Shown here: piece after piece, positions 9,899-17,726 of the stretch
Layout: each line of letters opens with the position of its first letter
Position numbering within the stretch: position 1 is the stretch's first letter
Assembly: GCF_004339525.1 (NCBI RefSeq)
Contig: NZ_SMGE01000001.1
Location: 992,001-1,056,000 of the forward strand
Origin: Flavobacterium sp. 90
Lineage (GTDB): Bacteria; Bacteroidota; Bacteroidia; Flavobacteriales; Flavobacteriaceae
Direction: 5' to 3'
Length of the DNA: 64,000 nt
Notes under the pieces: generated by a model
Told to the model about the DNA's origin: nothing
Seen by the model: the letters and a program-made list of their open reading frames with translations, nothing else
The model's database searches: none
Program-made: the position numbers and the translations under genes

Positions 9899-10267
9899 TT
9901 AAAGTAAATCCTCTCTTATTTTATTTGATTCAAATATTTCAAAATAAGTCATATTTGCTTTACTAAACATAGTATCAATATTTAATGACTCATTCTTTAA
10001 TACATCATCTATTGATTGATAAATTGTATTTCTTGATAAATCTTTAACTATAAAAAAATCGCTAGCCCAAAACCATTTTTCACGATTGTTTTTCATTATC
10101 ATTTTTATATTTTCCAGTGTAAAAATTGTAGCAATATAAACTTTAGAATAATCATTTTTTAAAACAATATAAACATCAATATTATCATTTAAGGCATCTT
10201 GAATCCTATATCCTCCCGGAAATGAAATAAAAAAGTTATAATTTAAGTGAATTCGCTTGTTCTCCAT
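9899..10267 (-). CDS. Hypothetical protein, 122 residues
   Basis: A soluble protein with no signal peptide, no membrane segment and no motif I recognise. It is rich in Asn, Ile and Lys, with a central stretch VYIATIFTLENIKMIMKNNR followed by an acidic helix-like end. It starts at ATG and stands alone between the initiator tRNA and a plus-strand lipoprotein gene. Base composition is AT-richer than the nearby GTPase genes, which fits an accessory gene. No function is proposed. Confidence 0.55.
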   Translation of the reverse strand: MENKRIHLNYNFFISFPGGYRIQDALNDNIDVYIVLKNDYSKVYIATIFTLENIKMIMKNNREKWFWASDFFIVKDLSRNTIYQSIDDVLKNESLNIDTMFSKANMTYFEIFESNKIREDLL

Positions 10268-10501
10268 AAATAGTAATTATTTCAATAGCGTGGATTTTCA
10301 ATCCATGCCCATTTCAACTTTAACACAAAAATAAAACTTTTAAACTGGCATTACTAAAAAACCACAACATTGTACAGTTGTAGCCTTATATTATTCACTT
10401 TGTGGACACAGTAAACTAACTAAAATCAATACTTTTCAAAATTACACGCAACCTTTTGCATGATTTAAAATCTATTTATTATAACTAAAAACCAGATAAA
10501 T

Positions 10502-10900
10502 ATGAAAAAGAATATTATTTTTTTAATGTTAATTAGCCTTCTTGTTTCGTGTAATAGTGATGATCAGGAGAACTCAACACCTGAGTTAATAGGAACTTGG
10601 AAACTAACTGAAGTTTTGGCTGATCCAGGTGACGGCAGCGGAACTTTTAAAGCAGTGCAAAGCAATAAAACTATTGAGTTTAAAAACAACGGAACTATAG
10701 TAACTAATACTTCTTTATGTGATCCGTACTCCGATGAAATAAAAAGTTCCGGAAGTTTTAGTCTGCATAATAATTCTATAACCACCAATTGCCAAAACTC
10801 AAATATTGCAACAATACATTTTGAATTGAAAAACGACTACCTGCTTTTACATTATCTATCTAATGAAGGTTATTCTCAAAAATTTCAAAGAAGTAATTGA
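10502..10900 (+). CDS. Lipocalin-like lipoprotein
   Basis: The 132-residue product has a lipoprotein signal with the lipidated Cys at position 17 (LISLLVSC) followed by NSDDQ, an acidic stretch that in Bacteroidota often directs lipoproteins to the cell surface. The rest fits the lipocalin-like family: ELIGTWKLTEV at the start of the barrel, then IEFKNNGTIVTN and a C-terminal strand LKNDYLLLHYL. Such proteins are small beta-barrels of unknown ligand. It is a single-gene unit closed by the hairpin at 10921. Confidence 0.75.
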   Translation: MKKNIIFLMLISLLVSCNSDDQENSTPELIGTWKLTEVLADPGDGSGTFKAVQSNKTIEFKNNGTIVTNTSLCDPYSDEIKSSGSFSLHNNSITTNCQNSNIATIHFELKNDYLLLHYLSNEGYSQKFQRSN

Positions 10901-10920
10901 AAAATCGCGTATTGGAAAAA

Positions 10921-10960
10921 AACAAACAAAGCTTCAGAGAAATCTGAAGCTTTGTTTGTT
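10921..10960. terminator. Long perfect hairpin after the lipocalin-like gene
   Basis: An 18-bp perfect stem (AACAAACAAAGCTTCAGA and its complement) is closed by a GAAA loop. It lies 20 bases after the stop at 10900 and between convergent genes, so it can act in both directions. It is the longest member of the GAAA-loop family seen here. Confidence 0.85.
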
Positions 10961-11031
10961 TGTTATGGTTTTATTTTTTTGCCGATTCACTTTCTGTCAC
11001 ATAAAAGGATTCGTGCGGAAGCGGTGTTTTT

Positions 11032-11949
11032 TTATTCAATTGGTATGTAAAAGTCAACAATAGCCTTCCTTTCAGGATGTTCATTAAAATTATTATAATA
11101 AATTTCAAAAGGCTCTCTGTCAGCTTTCTTATATCCATTTTCGTTCATCCAAACGAATAACCCAGTCCACGACTTTTCAAATTCCTGTAATCCAATTTCA
11201 AAACTTCCAACGATAAATTTTCCAGCTTCTATTGTTGTCAGTCCGATTTCTCCATTTGTTTCTACTGCCTTGTCTAGTAAAATCGAAGCACTCATCCTTA
11301 CTTTGTTGGCTTCAGTAATTTTAAAACTGTCGTGATAAACCGTTATCATTTTTGTTTGGCCGTTTATTAATCCTTTTGGTGTTGCCCATTGTACTAATTT
11401 CCCATAGGCATTTTCAAGGTTATCAGGACCAATACTAGATACATAAGCCAAATCCATTTTTGACATTTCTTTAATTTCAATTTTTGCGTTCATTTTTATC
11501 CAATTTTTAAGATTATTAATGACGCAAATGTATTTTTCATAGTCAGGATATTCTTGTCCATTCTTGCTTTTAAGTTGACGAATCTTGCTAAATCTATTTG
11601 GATTTTGGCCTTTAAATTCAGTCGGACTTACTCCAAAATGCTTTTTAAATGCTCTGGAATAGGAAGAATTATCACTAAATCCATATTTATGTGCTATTTC
11701 AGTTGCTGTTATGTTTTTATGTAACAAATCAGATGCTGATTTTTCTATTCTTCTTCGTTTTACGTATTCATGAAGAGTTTCTTCTGTAACAAATTTGAAA
11801 ACTCGATGAAAATGAAATGGTGAGAAAAAAGCAATTTCCGAAACTGTATTTAGCGATAAGTCCGATTCCAAGTTTTGATCAATAAACTCAAAAACTCGGT
11901 TAATTCGATTTTTGTAATCAGCTTGTATTTCTTTATCTGTTACTGTCAT
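11032..11949 (-). CDS. AraC-type regulator with GyrI-like effector domain
   Basis: The 305 residues begin with an AraC DNA-binding domain of two helix-turn-helix units (about residues 15-115: LSLNTVSEIAFFSPFHFHRV and TATEIAHKYGFSDNSSYSRA, then FGVSPTEF). The C-terminal half (about 155-305) fits the GyrI-like/SOUL-type ligand-binding fold seen in Rob and BmrR relatives: KEMSKMDLAYVSSIGPDN, AGKFIVGSFEIG and a final VDFYIPIE. Such proteins bind small hydrophobic or cationic compounds and switch on efflux or stress genes. No target gene is adjacent, and the divergent side is not a gene, so its regulon is unknown. Confidence 0.85.
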   Translation of the reverse strand: MTVTDKEIQADYKNRINRVFEFIDQNLESDLSLNTVSEIAFFSPFHFHRVFKFVTEETLHEYVKRRRIEKSASDLLHKNITATEIAHKYGFSDNSSYSRAFKKHFGVSPTEFKGQNPNRFSKIRQLKSKNGQEYPDYEKYICVINNLKNWIKMNAKIEIKEMSKMDLAYVSSIGPDNLENAYGKLVQWATPKGLINGQTKMITVYHDSFKITEANKVRMSASILLDKAVETNGEIGLTTIEAGKFIVGSFEIGLQEFEKSWTGLFVWMNENGYKKADREPFEIYYNNFNEHPERKAIVDFYIPIE

Positions 11950-11997
11950 TTCTTAAATGCTTTATAACTTGTTTATATGTGTGACAAACTTTTGTTT

Positions 11998-12333
11998 TTA
12001 TAGATTCTCAGTTTCAAATTTCTCAATAAACTTATTTATTATTTTATGTGATTTCATTCGTAAATCAGAATTTTCAGTTATTAACTCTATTCTATAACTT
12101 CCGTAAGTTATTCTAGTATTAATTTTAATATCAGTACTCCATCCAATTTCAAGCAACTCCTTTATCATATCAGATAACAATTCATCCCATTCTTTTTCTT
12201 TTGGTAAATTCAATCTATTTAGTTTTATATAAAGATTTATTTCGTCTTGCGCTTTCAATTCCTTGCTTAACAATGAGATTTTTTTGTCATTTTCGATCTG
12301 CACTTTCATATTCTTTTTGAATTGCTTATTCAT
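11998..12333 (-). CDS. Hypothetical protein, about 112 residues
   Basis: The ATG at 12333 is preferred over an upstream TTG. The protein is highly charged and predicted mostly helical in its first half (KKISLLSKELKAQDEINLYI), with a Trp-containing centre (EKEWDELLSDMIKELLEIGW) and a beta-rich end. There is no signal peptide or membrane segment. It lies 49 bases downstream-facing from the AraC gene start on the same strand, so the two could share a transcript. The family is not recognised. Confidence 0.55.
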   Translation of the reverse strand: MNKQFKKNMKVQIENDKKISLLSKELKAQDEINLYIKLNRLNLPKEKEWDELLSDMIKELLEIGWSTDIKINTRITYGSYRIELITENSDLRMKSHKIINKFIEKFETENL

Positions 12334-12496
12334 CCTCAATATTTTATCTTGTTGAAATATAAAATTATTTTAATTTCTCTAAGAAGGCAAACTTAACATA
12401 TCCAAATTATCAAAAAGTTGTATAAAACTAAAAAGCAATTTGATAAAAATCATAAATAATTTGGCTAGATAATTGAATGCTTCCTGATACTAAGAC

Positions 12497-12529
12497 AAAA
12501 AGCTTCAGAGAAATCTGGAGCTTTTTTTT
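12497..12529 (-). terminator. GAAA-loop hairpin downstream of the GNAT gene
   Basis: The hairpin matches the one after the initiator tRNA. Identity extends over 39 bases (12489-12527 versus 9814-9852), starting at the base that corresponds to the tRNA discriminator. It lies just 3' of the minus-strand gene at 12540. Confidence 0.8.
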
Positions 12530-12539
12530 ACTAGATTTC

Positions 12540-13091
12540 CTATCCAGGCTTTATTAAATTATCTTTTAGTTTAGCATAAATATCAAGACTTATAAACTTA
12601 CCATTTTTAATTTCACAGTCTTTCATAGTTCCTTCGTATTGAAAGTCAAGTTTAGCCATTATGCTTTTACAATTCTTATTTTCCGACTCAACAAATCCTT
12701 CAATTCTGTGAAGTTCTAAATCGTTAAATCCATAATTACAAATTAAGGGTATTGCTTCTTTTATAATTCCATGTCCCCAAAAATCTGGAATTAACCAAAA
12801 ACCGATCTCTGCTTTTTTATGTTCTTTACTTAAATTATTTAATCCACCCGCTCCGTAGAATGTTCTGTTATCAGCCGAGCAAATTGCAAACCAAATTCCG
12901 GTATCGTTTTTTTCAAGGTCAGCAAAAAAAAGCATTTGTTCTTTGGTTGCTTCCAATGTTTGAAAACTCACTTCATAATACTTAATAACTTCAGGATATG
13001 AAAGTCCTTTGAAAACATTTTCAAGATCACTATCTGCAAATTGTCGCAGTAAAAGTCTTTCGGTTTTTATAGTTGGAAATTCTTTCTTCAT
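12540..13091 (-). CDS. GNAT family N-acetyltransferase (RimJ/RimL type)
   Basis: The 183-residue protein opens with TIKTERLLLRQFADSDLENV, the usual start of RimJ/RimL-like acetyltransferases. It has KKAEIGFWLIPDFWGHGIIKEAI, the acetyl-CoA-binding segment (variant of RGxGxA with WGHGI), and then NDLELHRIEGFVESENKNC, the helix and strand after the pyrophosphate loop. These enzymes move acetyl from acetyl-CoA to an amino group of a protein, antibiotic or metabolite. The substrate cannot be predicted. It is a single-gene unit. Confidence 0.88.
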   Translation of the reverse strand: MKKEFPTIKTERLLLRQFADSDLENVFKGLSYPEVIKYYEVSFQTLEATKEQMLFFADLEKNDTGIWFAICSADNRTFYGAGGLNNLSKEHKKAEIGFWLIPDFWGHGIIKEAIPLICNYGFNDLELHRIEGFVESENKNCKSIMAKLDFQYEGTMKDCEIKNGKFISLDIYAKLKDNLIKPG

Positions 13092-13181
13092 GATTTCTTG
13101 TTCATTTCATATTATCAGTTTTCATCGTCAAGAACTGACCGTTAAAACCTAAATCCATTACAATAGCTGCTGCATGCAAGT

Positions 13182-13643
13182 TTATTTTGTGTTTTTATCG
13201 TATTCTTCTTTAGCCATTTTATCATATTCATCTTGAGTAAAACCATATTTACAGTCTGAATATTTTGGATCGAGAGCCCAAAACATTAAATCATTTATTT
13301 CAGCCGAGCCGTTTAGACAAGCTCCATTTGTAGTACTAATAGCCTCAAAATCATTCTTATGTTTGAAATATATCTCTTTAATTTTTGGATAATTTTTCTC
13401 TTTTAATCCAATAAAAGCATAATATCGAATGTATGGATTTTCACTATCAGTCAAATAAACCAAATCTTCAACAGTTGCTACTTTAATTAAGTTTTTATAC
13501 GAATCATTATCTTCAACCCAAACAGTATTTATACATTTTTCATGACTCAAAAGATTTACAGCATCTTCCACTTTTGAATCAAGTTTATGTTTACACGAAA
13601 TTATGATGTTAAAAGTTAAAAGCATTAAAAAAATATTTCTCAT
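13182..13643 (-). CDS. Hypothetical lipoprotein, about 153 residues
   Basis: I prefer the internal ATG at 13643, because it places a lipoprotein signal at the start (MLLTFNIIISC, Cys 17). The longer frame from 13691 would bury that signal. The body has a short HEAT-like stretch (SENPYIRYYAFIGLKEK), then an acidic region ending in YDKMAKEEYDKNTK. Related small lipoproteins with one HEAT-like helix pair are common in Flavobacteriia, but the role is unknown. It sits in a run of minus-strand small genes. Confidence 0.65.
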   Translation of the reverse strand: MRNIFLMLLTFNIIISCKHKLDSKVEDAVNLLSHEKCINTVWVEDNDSYKNLIKVATVEDLVYLTDSENPYIRYYAFIGLKEKNYPKIKEIYFKHKNDFEAISTTNGACLNGSAEINDLMFWALDPKYSDCKYGFTQDEYDKMAKEEYDKNTK

Positions 13644-13803
13644 AATTCTAAGTTTATCAAGCAATTTAACTTCACAACCTGCTATTTTCATAGTTTAATA
13701 TGTTTTAAAATTATCGTCAACATCTTGGGACTACAACAGATCTAAGACTAAATTAAGTCCAAAACGCCAATCTTGTTAAACAACTATTATTGGCTGGCAT
13801 TTA

Positions 13804-14244
13804 TTACTTTAAAGGTTCACATCTTTCGAATAATAATGTGTCCATTTTTCTTTCGTCAAACGACATTATCATTTTTTTCTTGCTTAGAAAATAAATTGGT
13901 GAATTTGAACCTACAATACACAATCTTCCAAGACTTATTCCTTTTGAGGTCGGTTTCCACTGATAATCTACTAACGAATCTAGATTATTATCTTTAAAAA
14001 TTTCGGCATTCCCATCAAGATTTAAGTGAAGCGTTAGATCATTTGTATAACCTGCATTTATTAATCGAATTGGTTTATTTGTTGCCTTTTTCAATTTCCA
14101 CCATCCATTGGCATTTTTGAAATCGAAATTTTTTGTGATCAGATTTTTATCTTCTAAATTTTCATTAACCTTCTCTTTACAAGAATAGAAGAACACAAAT
14201 ATTAGAATTATAAATATTTTTTGAATGGAATGTATTTTCATCAT
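13804..14244 (-). CDS. Hypothetical lipoprotein, 146 residues
   Basis: The N-terminus is a lipoprotein signal with Cys at position 22 (ILIFVFFYSC) followed by KEK. The rest looks like a small beta barrel or sandwich: GWWKLKKATNKP, LTLHLNLDGNAEIFKDN, then DYQWKPTSKGISLG. This ordering (WKL, then a Gly-Asn turn) recalls lipocalin-like lipoproteins such as the one at 10502, but the match is weak. The start is the first of two ATG codons. No function is proposed. Confidence 0.6.
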   Translation of the reverse strand: MMKIHSIQKIFIILIFVFFYSCKEKVNENLEDKNLITKNFDFKNANGWWKLKKATNKPIRLINAGYTNDLTLHLNLDGNAEIFKDNNLDSLVDYQWKPTSKGISLGRLCIVGSNSPIYFLSKKKMIMSFDERKMDTLLFERCEPLK

Positions 14245-14312
14245 TTTGGCTGTGTTTGTCTATAACGTTCTGCCACTACAGTAAGTTTGAAACTAAATTA
14301 ATTCCTATTTTC

Positions 14313-14384
14313 GGATTTGCCAAATCATGTCAAATACAAAACCAACTTTCTATTAATCTTATTGTCTAAATCTGCTGTCATTAG
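14313..14384. repeat. About 70-bp element next to a gene 3' end, copy A
   Basis: This stretch aligns almost without gaps to 16880-16950 and 27635-27705. Shared words include CCAAATCAT, CAAATNCAAAACC and TATTAA. In each case it ends 0-19 bases before the stop codon of a minus-strand gene, that is, immediately downstream of that gene. Confidence 0.6.
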
Positions 14385-14395
14385 GAACTATTTTT

Positions 14396-15307
14396 TTATT
14401 CAATTCCCATTTTGTTTTGTATACAGTCAATATACAAACAATTATTTAAGAATATTTTATTTCCCAACATTCCTGTCATACCCGAAAATTTCATCATTGA
14501 ATATTGAACTTGCGAAAATCCTTCAACATAAGTAATATTATTTAAAGATATTTCCTCAGTGTCAAATTTTATTTTTTGGCTACAGCTTGCAGTAAAAGTA
14601 GTCAAAACATTATCCCAGGATTTTGACTTTTCAATGTTAATTTTTGAATTTGGCAGTTTCAAGCTTTCCCATACTTCTTTGTTGGCTAATAATTCATAAG
14701 CACTTGTCCCTGAATCAAATAAAAAACTTTCCTCCTGCCCTTTTAAAAAACCTTTAAAGATTATTTTTCTTTTTTTGAATTTAAAATCAAATAATTTGTT
14801 TTGTAATTGAGAGGGCACTTTAGATAAATTTAAAGCAATATTATTTTCTTTAAAATTGATGATTGTTCTTCTGTTTTCTAAAATATCTCCTCCAATAGTC
14901 CCAATTATTTTTATTGAATCATTATTATTATCATTTCCGTGATTGTAAATTTTGAATTTATCGGAAGTAATTTTTGTCTTCCCAATGTAAAAAGAAGCTT
15001 CTGCAAGCTCTTTATCTACGGAAATTTGGCTAATTTTTTTAATTGAATTTGAGTAAAATACGGTATAAGGCGAACCAGTGTCAAATTGCAAATAGTAAGT
15101 CATGGTGTCATTCGAAAAATGTATAGGAAGCAACAAAGCATTTTTTTCAGAACCCAGCCACTTAAATGGTACAAAACCACTTTCATTATCTACTGTCAAA
15201 TAATTATTTTCCGGAGTAAATTTTTGGTCAAAATAAACATAACCACCAAATACAGCTAAAACCAAAACTACCAAAAAAGCCAACACAATTTTCTTTAAAA
15301 CTTTCAT
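14396..15307 (-). CDS. Membrane-anchored pepsin/retropepsin-like aspartic protease
   Basis: The chosen ATG at 15307 puts one hydrophobic segment at residues 5-25 (IVLAFLVVLVLAVFGGYVYF); the longer frame begins with TTG. Two active-site-like triads are present: FDTGSPYTVF with Asp 76 and FDSGTSAYEL with Asp 198. Each is followed by a hydrophobic stretch with Gly (IIGTIGGDIL and MTGMLGNKIF), the usual second part of each lobe of an aspartic protease. So one chain carries both lobes, as in pepsins, although it is only 304 residues and the Asp spacing is short. It probably faces the periplasm and cuts an unknown substrate. Confidence 0.7.
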   Translation of the reverse strand: MKVLKKIVLAFLVVLVLAVFGGYVYFDQKFTPENNYLTVDNESGFVPFKWLGSEKNALLLPIHFSNDTMTYYLQFDTGSPYTVFYSNSIKKISQISVDKELAEASFYIGKTKITSDKFKIYNHGNDNNNDSIKIIGTIGGDILENRRTIINFKENNIALNLSKVPSQLQNKLFDFKFKKRKIIFKGFLKGQEESFLFDSGTSAYELLANKEVWESLKLPNSKINIEKSKSWDNVLTTFTASCSQKIKFDTEEISLNNITYVEGFSQVQYSMMKFSGMTGMLGNKIFLNNCLYIDCIQNKMGIE

Positions 15308-15396
15308 TAGATTATTTTTTCTGCAAATTTCTGTTTTAGAAAACAATTTCTTTGCAAAAGCAATACGCCAATTTTACGTCAATTAACCGACAGCAG

Positions 15397-15936
15397 TTAT
15401 AAATAATTGATTTTTAAATTTTTATGCAAATCGTTTGTATTATTTAAACTTATACCGTTTACAATAACTACTGATAATTTAAGACACATAATTAATAATA
15501 ATGGAACTATAAAAAGCGGAAAATGTAGTGATAACCCTTTTTGAATGAATGGGCTTATGATTTGAGAAGCAGCAAGTACAACTGCAATTAGAATTTGAAC
15601 ACTTACAATACTTTTTCCAAGTTCTTTGTTTTTTGGATCGTTTGTTTTACTGGTCAGGATTAATGGGAATATAACTCCTCCAAAAGGTATTATAAGTCCT
15701 AATAAACTAGAAAAATTAATCAATTTTGCTCTGTCAAGTTTTGTAATTTCTTTGAAAGCTATTAGTTTTTCAGGCTCAGTTTCAAAGACATTTGCAAGTG
15801 CTTTCAATGTAAATCCTTTTGGGATATTTCCAGCTTCAATCCTTTGAATTGTTCTTAGCGAAAGTCCACTTTTTTCGGCAAGTTCGGTCTGGGTTAAATT
15901 TTTTCCCTCTCTTAAATGTTGAACTATTGATTTCAT
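15397..15936 (-). CDS. XRE-type HTH regulator fused to membrane helices
   Basis: Residues 5-60 are a Cro/C1-type helix-turn-helix (LREGKNLTQTELAEKSGLSL, then RTIQRIEAGNIPKG). Residues 70-165 hold three hydrophobic segments (LINFSSLLGLIIPFGGVIFP, SVQILIAVVLAASQII, FPLFIVPLLLIMCLKLSVVI). The HTH plus helical membrane bundle is a known arrangement in Bacteroidota and may sense the membrane state. The gene begins 90 bases upstream of the protease gene start on the same strand, so the two may be co-transcribed. Confidence 0.8.
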   Translation of the reverse strand: MKSIVQHLREGKNLTQTELAEKSGLSLRTIQRIEAGNIPKGFTLKALANVFETEPEKLIAFKEITKLDRAKLINFSSLLGLIIPFGGVIFPLILTSKTNDPKNKELGKSIVSVQILIAVVLAASQIISPFIQKGLSLHFPLFIVPLLLIMCLKLSVVIVNGISLNNTNDLHKNLKINYL

Positions 15937-16399
15937 TTTGGTTTTGTTTGCGGTTCTGATAAACTTTCTGCTAACTTATATTAAGACAAAATCATACAAA
16001 GCCACCCAATTTTGGGCTGTTAAGAATGAAAAACGTCCTACTTTATTCAAACCAAATATATTGATAATTACTTATAATTTATGGAATACTTTTACTAGTT
16101 TAAAAAGTGTAAAATTATACCATATTTCTACTGCAACGACACGCTTTCTAAGTCGTTCTCACAACTGAAATTTTTCGAAAAATGTACAATTTATAGCATC
16201 TAAAAAAAAATGTGCAAAGCCAGCGACATTCGCACAGCTTTGCATAAGAACTGTTCATGCATCAAAAGACAAGAAGAAATATTCTCCTTTGTCACTTTTT
16301 TATTTAAGACAATTAACAGGATATTTTTTTATCTTTGAAAGTCAAAATTTTTAAGCCAAATGGCTTTATCTTTGAGCCTACAGAAAATTGATATTCATT
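15937..16399. other. Gap between divergent regulators, with a hairpin repeat at 16211-16236
   Basis: No gene is seen in these 463 bases. The only structure is TGTGCAAAGCCAGCGACATT followed by CGCACA (16211-16236), a diverged member of the GCGCAAAGTC hairpin family, with the family tail ATAAGAACT after it. Confidence 0.6.
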
Positions 16400-16810
16400 A
16401 TGGAACAGAAAATACATCAGGGAAGAAACATAAAACGTTTCAGAGAAATGCTTAATATAAAGCAAGAGGCATTGGCTTATGATCTGGGAGAAGACTGGAA
16501 TCAGAAGAAAATTTCTTTGCTGGAGCAAAAAGATGTAATTGAAGAAAGTCTTCTTAAACAAATCTCAGCAATATTGAGAATTCCTGTTGAAGCTTTTCAA
16601 AGTTTTGAGGAGGAACATGCTGTAAATATTATTTCGAATACATTTAATATTGAAAAAGATGGTTATATAGGAAACGCTAAGCCTACATTCAACATAAATC
16701 CAATGGAGGAACTAAAAAAACTTCATGAAGAGAAGATTGCCTTGTACGAAAGAATGTTAAAAGAAAAAGATGAAATGATGGCAAGGCTTGAAAAACTAAT
16801 CACCAAATAA
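16400..16810 (+). CDS. Small XRE-type helix-turn-helix protein with coiled-coil tail
   Basis: ATG at 16400 is chosen over the TTG four codons upstream. Residues 5-65 carry the HTH (GRNIKRFREMLNIKQEALAY, then WNQKKISLLEQ), and residues 100-136 form a charged coiled coil (EELKKLHEEKIALYERMLK). This is the short regulator type widespread in Flavobacteriia and often found near accessory genes. The start follows an AT-rich region and the gene is closed by the terminator at 16837. The target is unknown. Confidence 0.8.
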   Translation: MEQKIHQGRNIKRFREMLNIKQEALAYDLGEDWNQKKISLLEQKDVIEESLLKQISAILRIPVEAFQSFEEEHAVNIISNTFNIEKDGYIGNAKPTFNINPMEELKKLHEEKIALYERMLKEKDEMMARLEKLITK

Positions 16811-16836
16811 TCATTTATAAAATATATTAATTCTGC

Positions 16837-16864
16837 AAAGAGACTATTTAGTCTCTTTTTTTTG
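16837..16864 (+). terminator. Terminator of the HTH gene
   Basis: AAAGAGACTA/TAGTCTCTTT stem with a T run. The hairpin and the preceding words ATATTAATTC are also found after the GH12 gene at 21720. Confidence 0.85.
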
Positions 16865-16879
16865 CTTAGAACATTCATC

Positions 16880-16950
16880 ACATTAGCCAAATCATCTCAA
16901 ATCCAAAACCTTTTTTGCATTAAGCCAATTGCCCAAATCTTTTGTAATAG
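16880..16950. repeat. About 70-bp element next to a gene 3' end, copy B
   Basis: It aligns with copies A (14313) and C (27635). It lies 19 bases from the stop codon of the minus-strand gene at 16970. Confidence 0.6.
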
Positions 16951-16969
16951 CCGTTATAGCCAGTCTTTT

Positions 16970-17344
16970 TTATTTTTTAATAAGTTGCATTTCTTCTATT
17001 GAATATGGCGTACAAGCTCCTTTAATAATCCTTTGTCCATTTATAGAGTATTTATTCAGAGTATCTTTAATTTCTTTTTCACTAAAATCTTTCCCAATTC
17101 GAAAACTTAAGTCCCACGAATCTTCCTGATATATTTGATTAGAATCAACTATTGATTTAAAATTTATGTAGTCAATTGAGTCGTTTTTATAAACTATCTT
17201 TTCAACTTTTATTGTGTCTGTAAATTTTTCATATTCACAACCTCCAGATCCGGGAGATATCCTATTTGTTTTCCAATAGATTAATGTTGACGAAATAATA
17301 GCGAGTAATATCAGAATGATAATTATTATTTTTTTTGAAGTCAT
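16970..17344 (-). CDS. Hypothetical membrane-anchored protein, 124 residues
   Basis: One N-terminal hydrophobic segment (IIIIILILLAIISSTLIYW, residues 6-24) is followed by a polar domain of about 95 residues, so the protein probably sits in the inner membrane facing the periplasm. The polar part has two Cys (GGCEYEKF near residue 36 and GACTPYS near 111) that could form a disulphide. No family is recognised. A -7-like element at 17446 and the copy B element downstream frame this gene as a self-contained unit. Confidence 0.6.
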   Translation of the reverse strand: MTSKKIIIIILILLAIISSTLIYWKTNRISPGSGGCEYEKFTDTIKVEKIVYKNDSIDYINFKSIVDSNQIYQEDSWDLSFRIGKDFSEKEIKDTLNKYSINGQRIIKGACTPYSIEEMQLIKK

Positions 17345-17445
17345 GTATGAAAATTGCCTATAAATTATTTATATAACTGATAATACCACGCAAAGCCACC
17401 TAAATTTGAGTAGACATATGATAAATATTACAAACCGTTGTCTTT

Positions 17446-17453
17446 CAAATATA
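17446..17453 (-). promoter_or_regulatory. Candidate promoter (TATATTTG) inside a dispersed repeat
   Basis: The minus strand reads TATATTTG, a full TAnnTTTG match, 102 bases upstream of the gene ending at 16970. The surrounding 17443-17480 is about 85 percent alike to 24332-24370, which lies in the same position before another minus-strand gene. Confidence 0.5.
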
Positions 17454-17564
17454 TAATTTTTTCATTATAAATCATCATAAAGACTTTTTTTACCAGATGT
17501 CTTTGATACAAAAATCACATAATACCCCACAACAAACTGGTTCGATAATTGAATGCTTTCCAAT

Positions 17565-17592
17565 AGCTTCAGAGAAATCTGAAGCTTTTTTT
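17565..17592. terminator. GAAA-loop hairpin
   Basis: AGCTTCAGA/TCTGAAGCT stem with GAAA loop and a T run. It is preceded by GATAATTGAATGCTTTCC, nearly the same words that precede the copy at 12497. The short open frame 17465-17710 running through it is not a credible gene. Confidence 0.7.
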
Positions 17593-17655
17593 GGCTTAAG
17601 CTAAAATGTAAAAGCTCGAATACTTTTTTAAGATTTATAAGAAACCATAAAAAAA

Positions 17656-17703
17656 ACTGCGCAAAGTCAGTCCCGAAGGCTTTCGGGATTACGCAGTTTT
17701 TTT
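17656..17703 (-). terminator. Terminator of the M13 peptidase gene (GCGCAAAGTC hairpin family)
   Basis: ACTGCGCAAAGTC opens a large hairpin that contains a second stem CCCGAAGGCTTTCGGG and closes with ACGCAGT followed by eight Ts. It lies 24 bases past the stop codon of the minus-strand peptidase gene. Confidence 0.75.
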
Positions 17704-17726
17704 TGATCACATTTCGAAGAGCGAAA

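Noticed and set aside
17465..17710. 81-residue frame on the minus strand
   Set aside because: It runs through two terminator hairpins and a promoter-like repeat and has no gene-like features.
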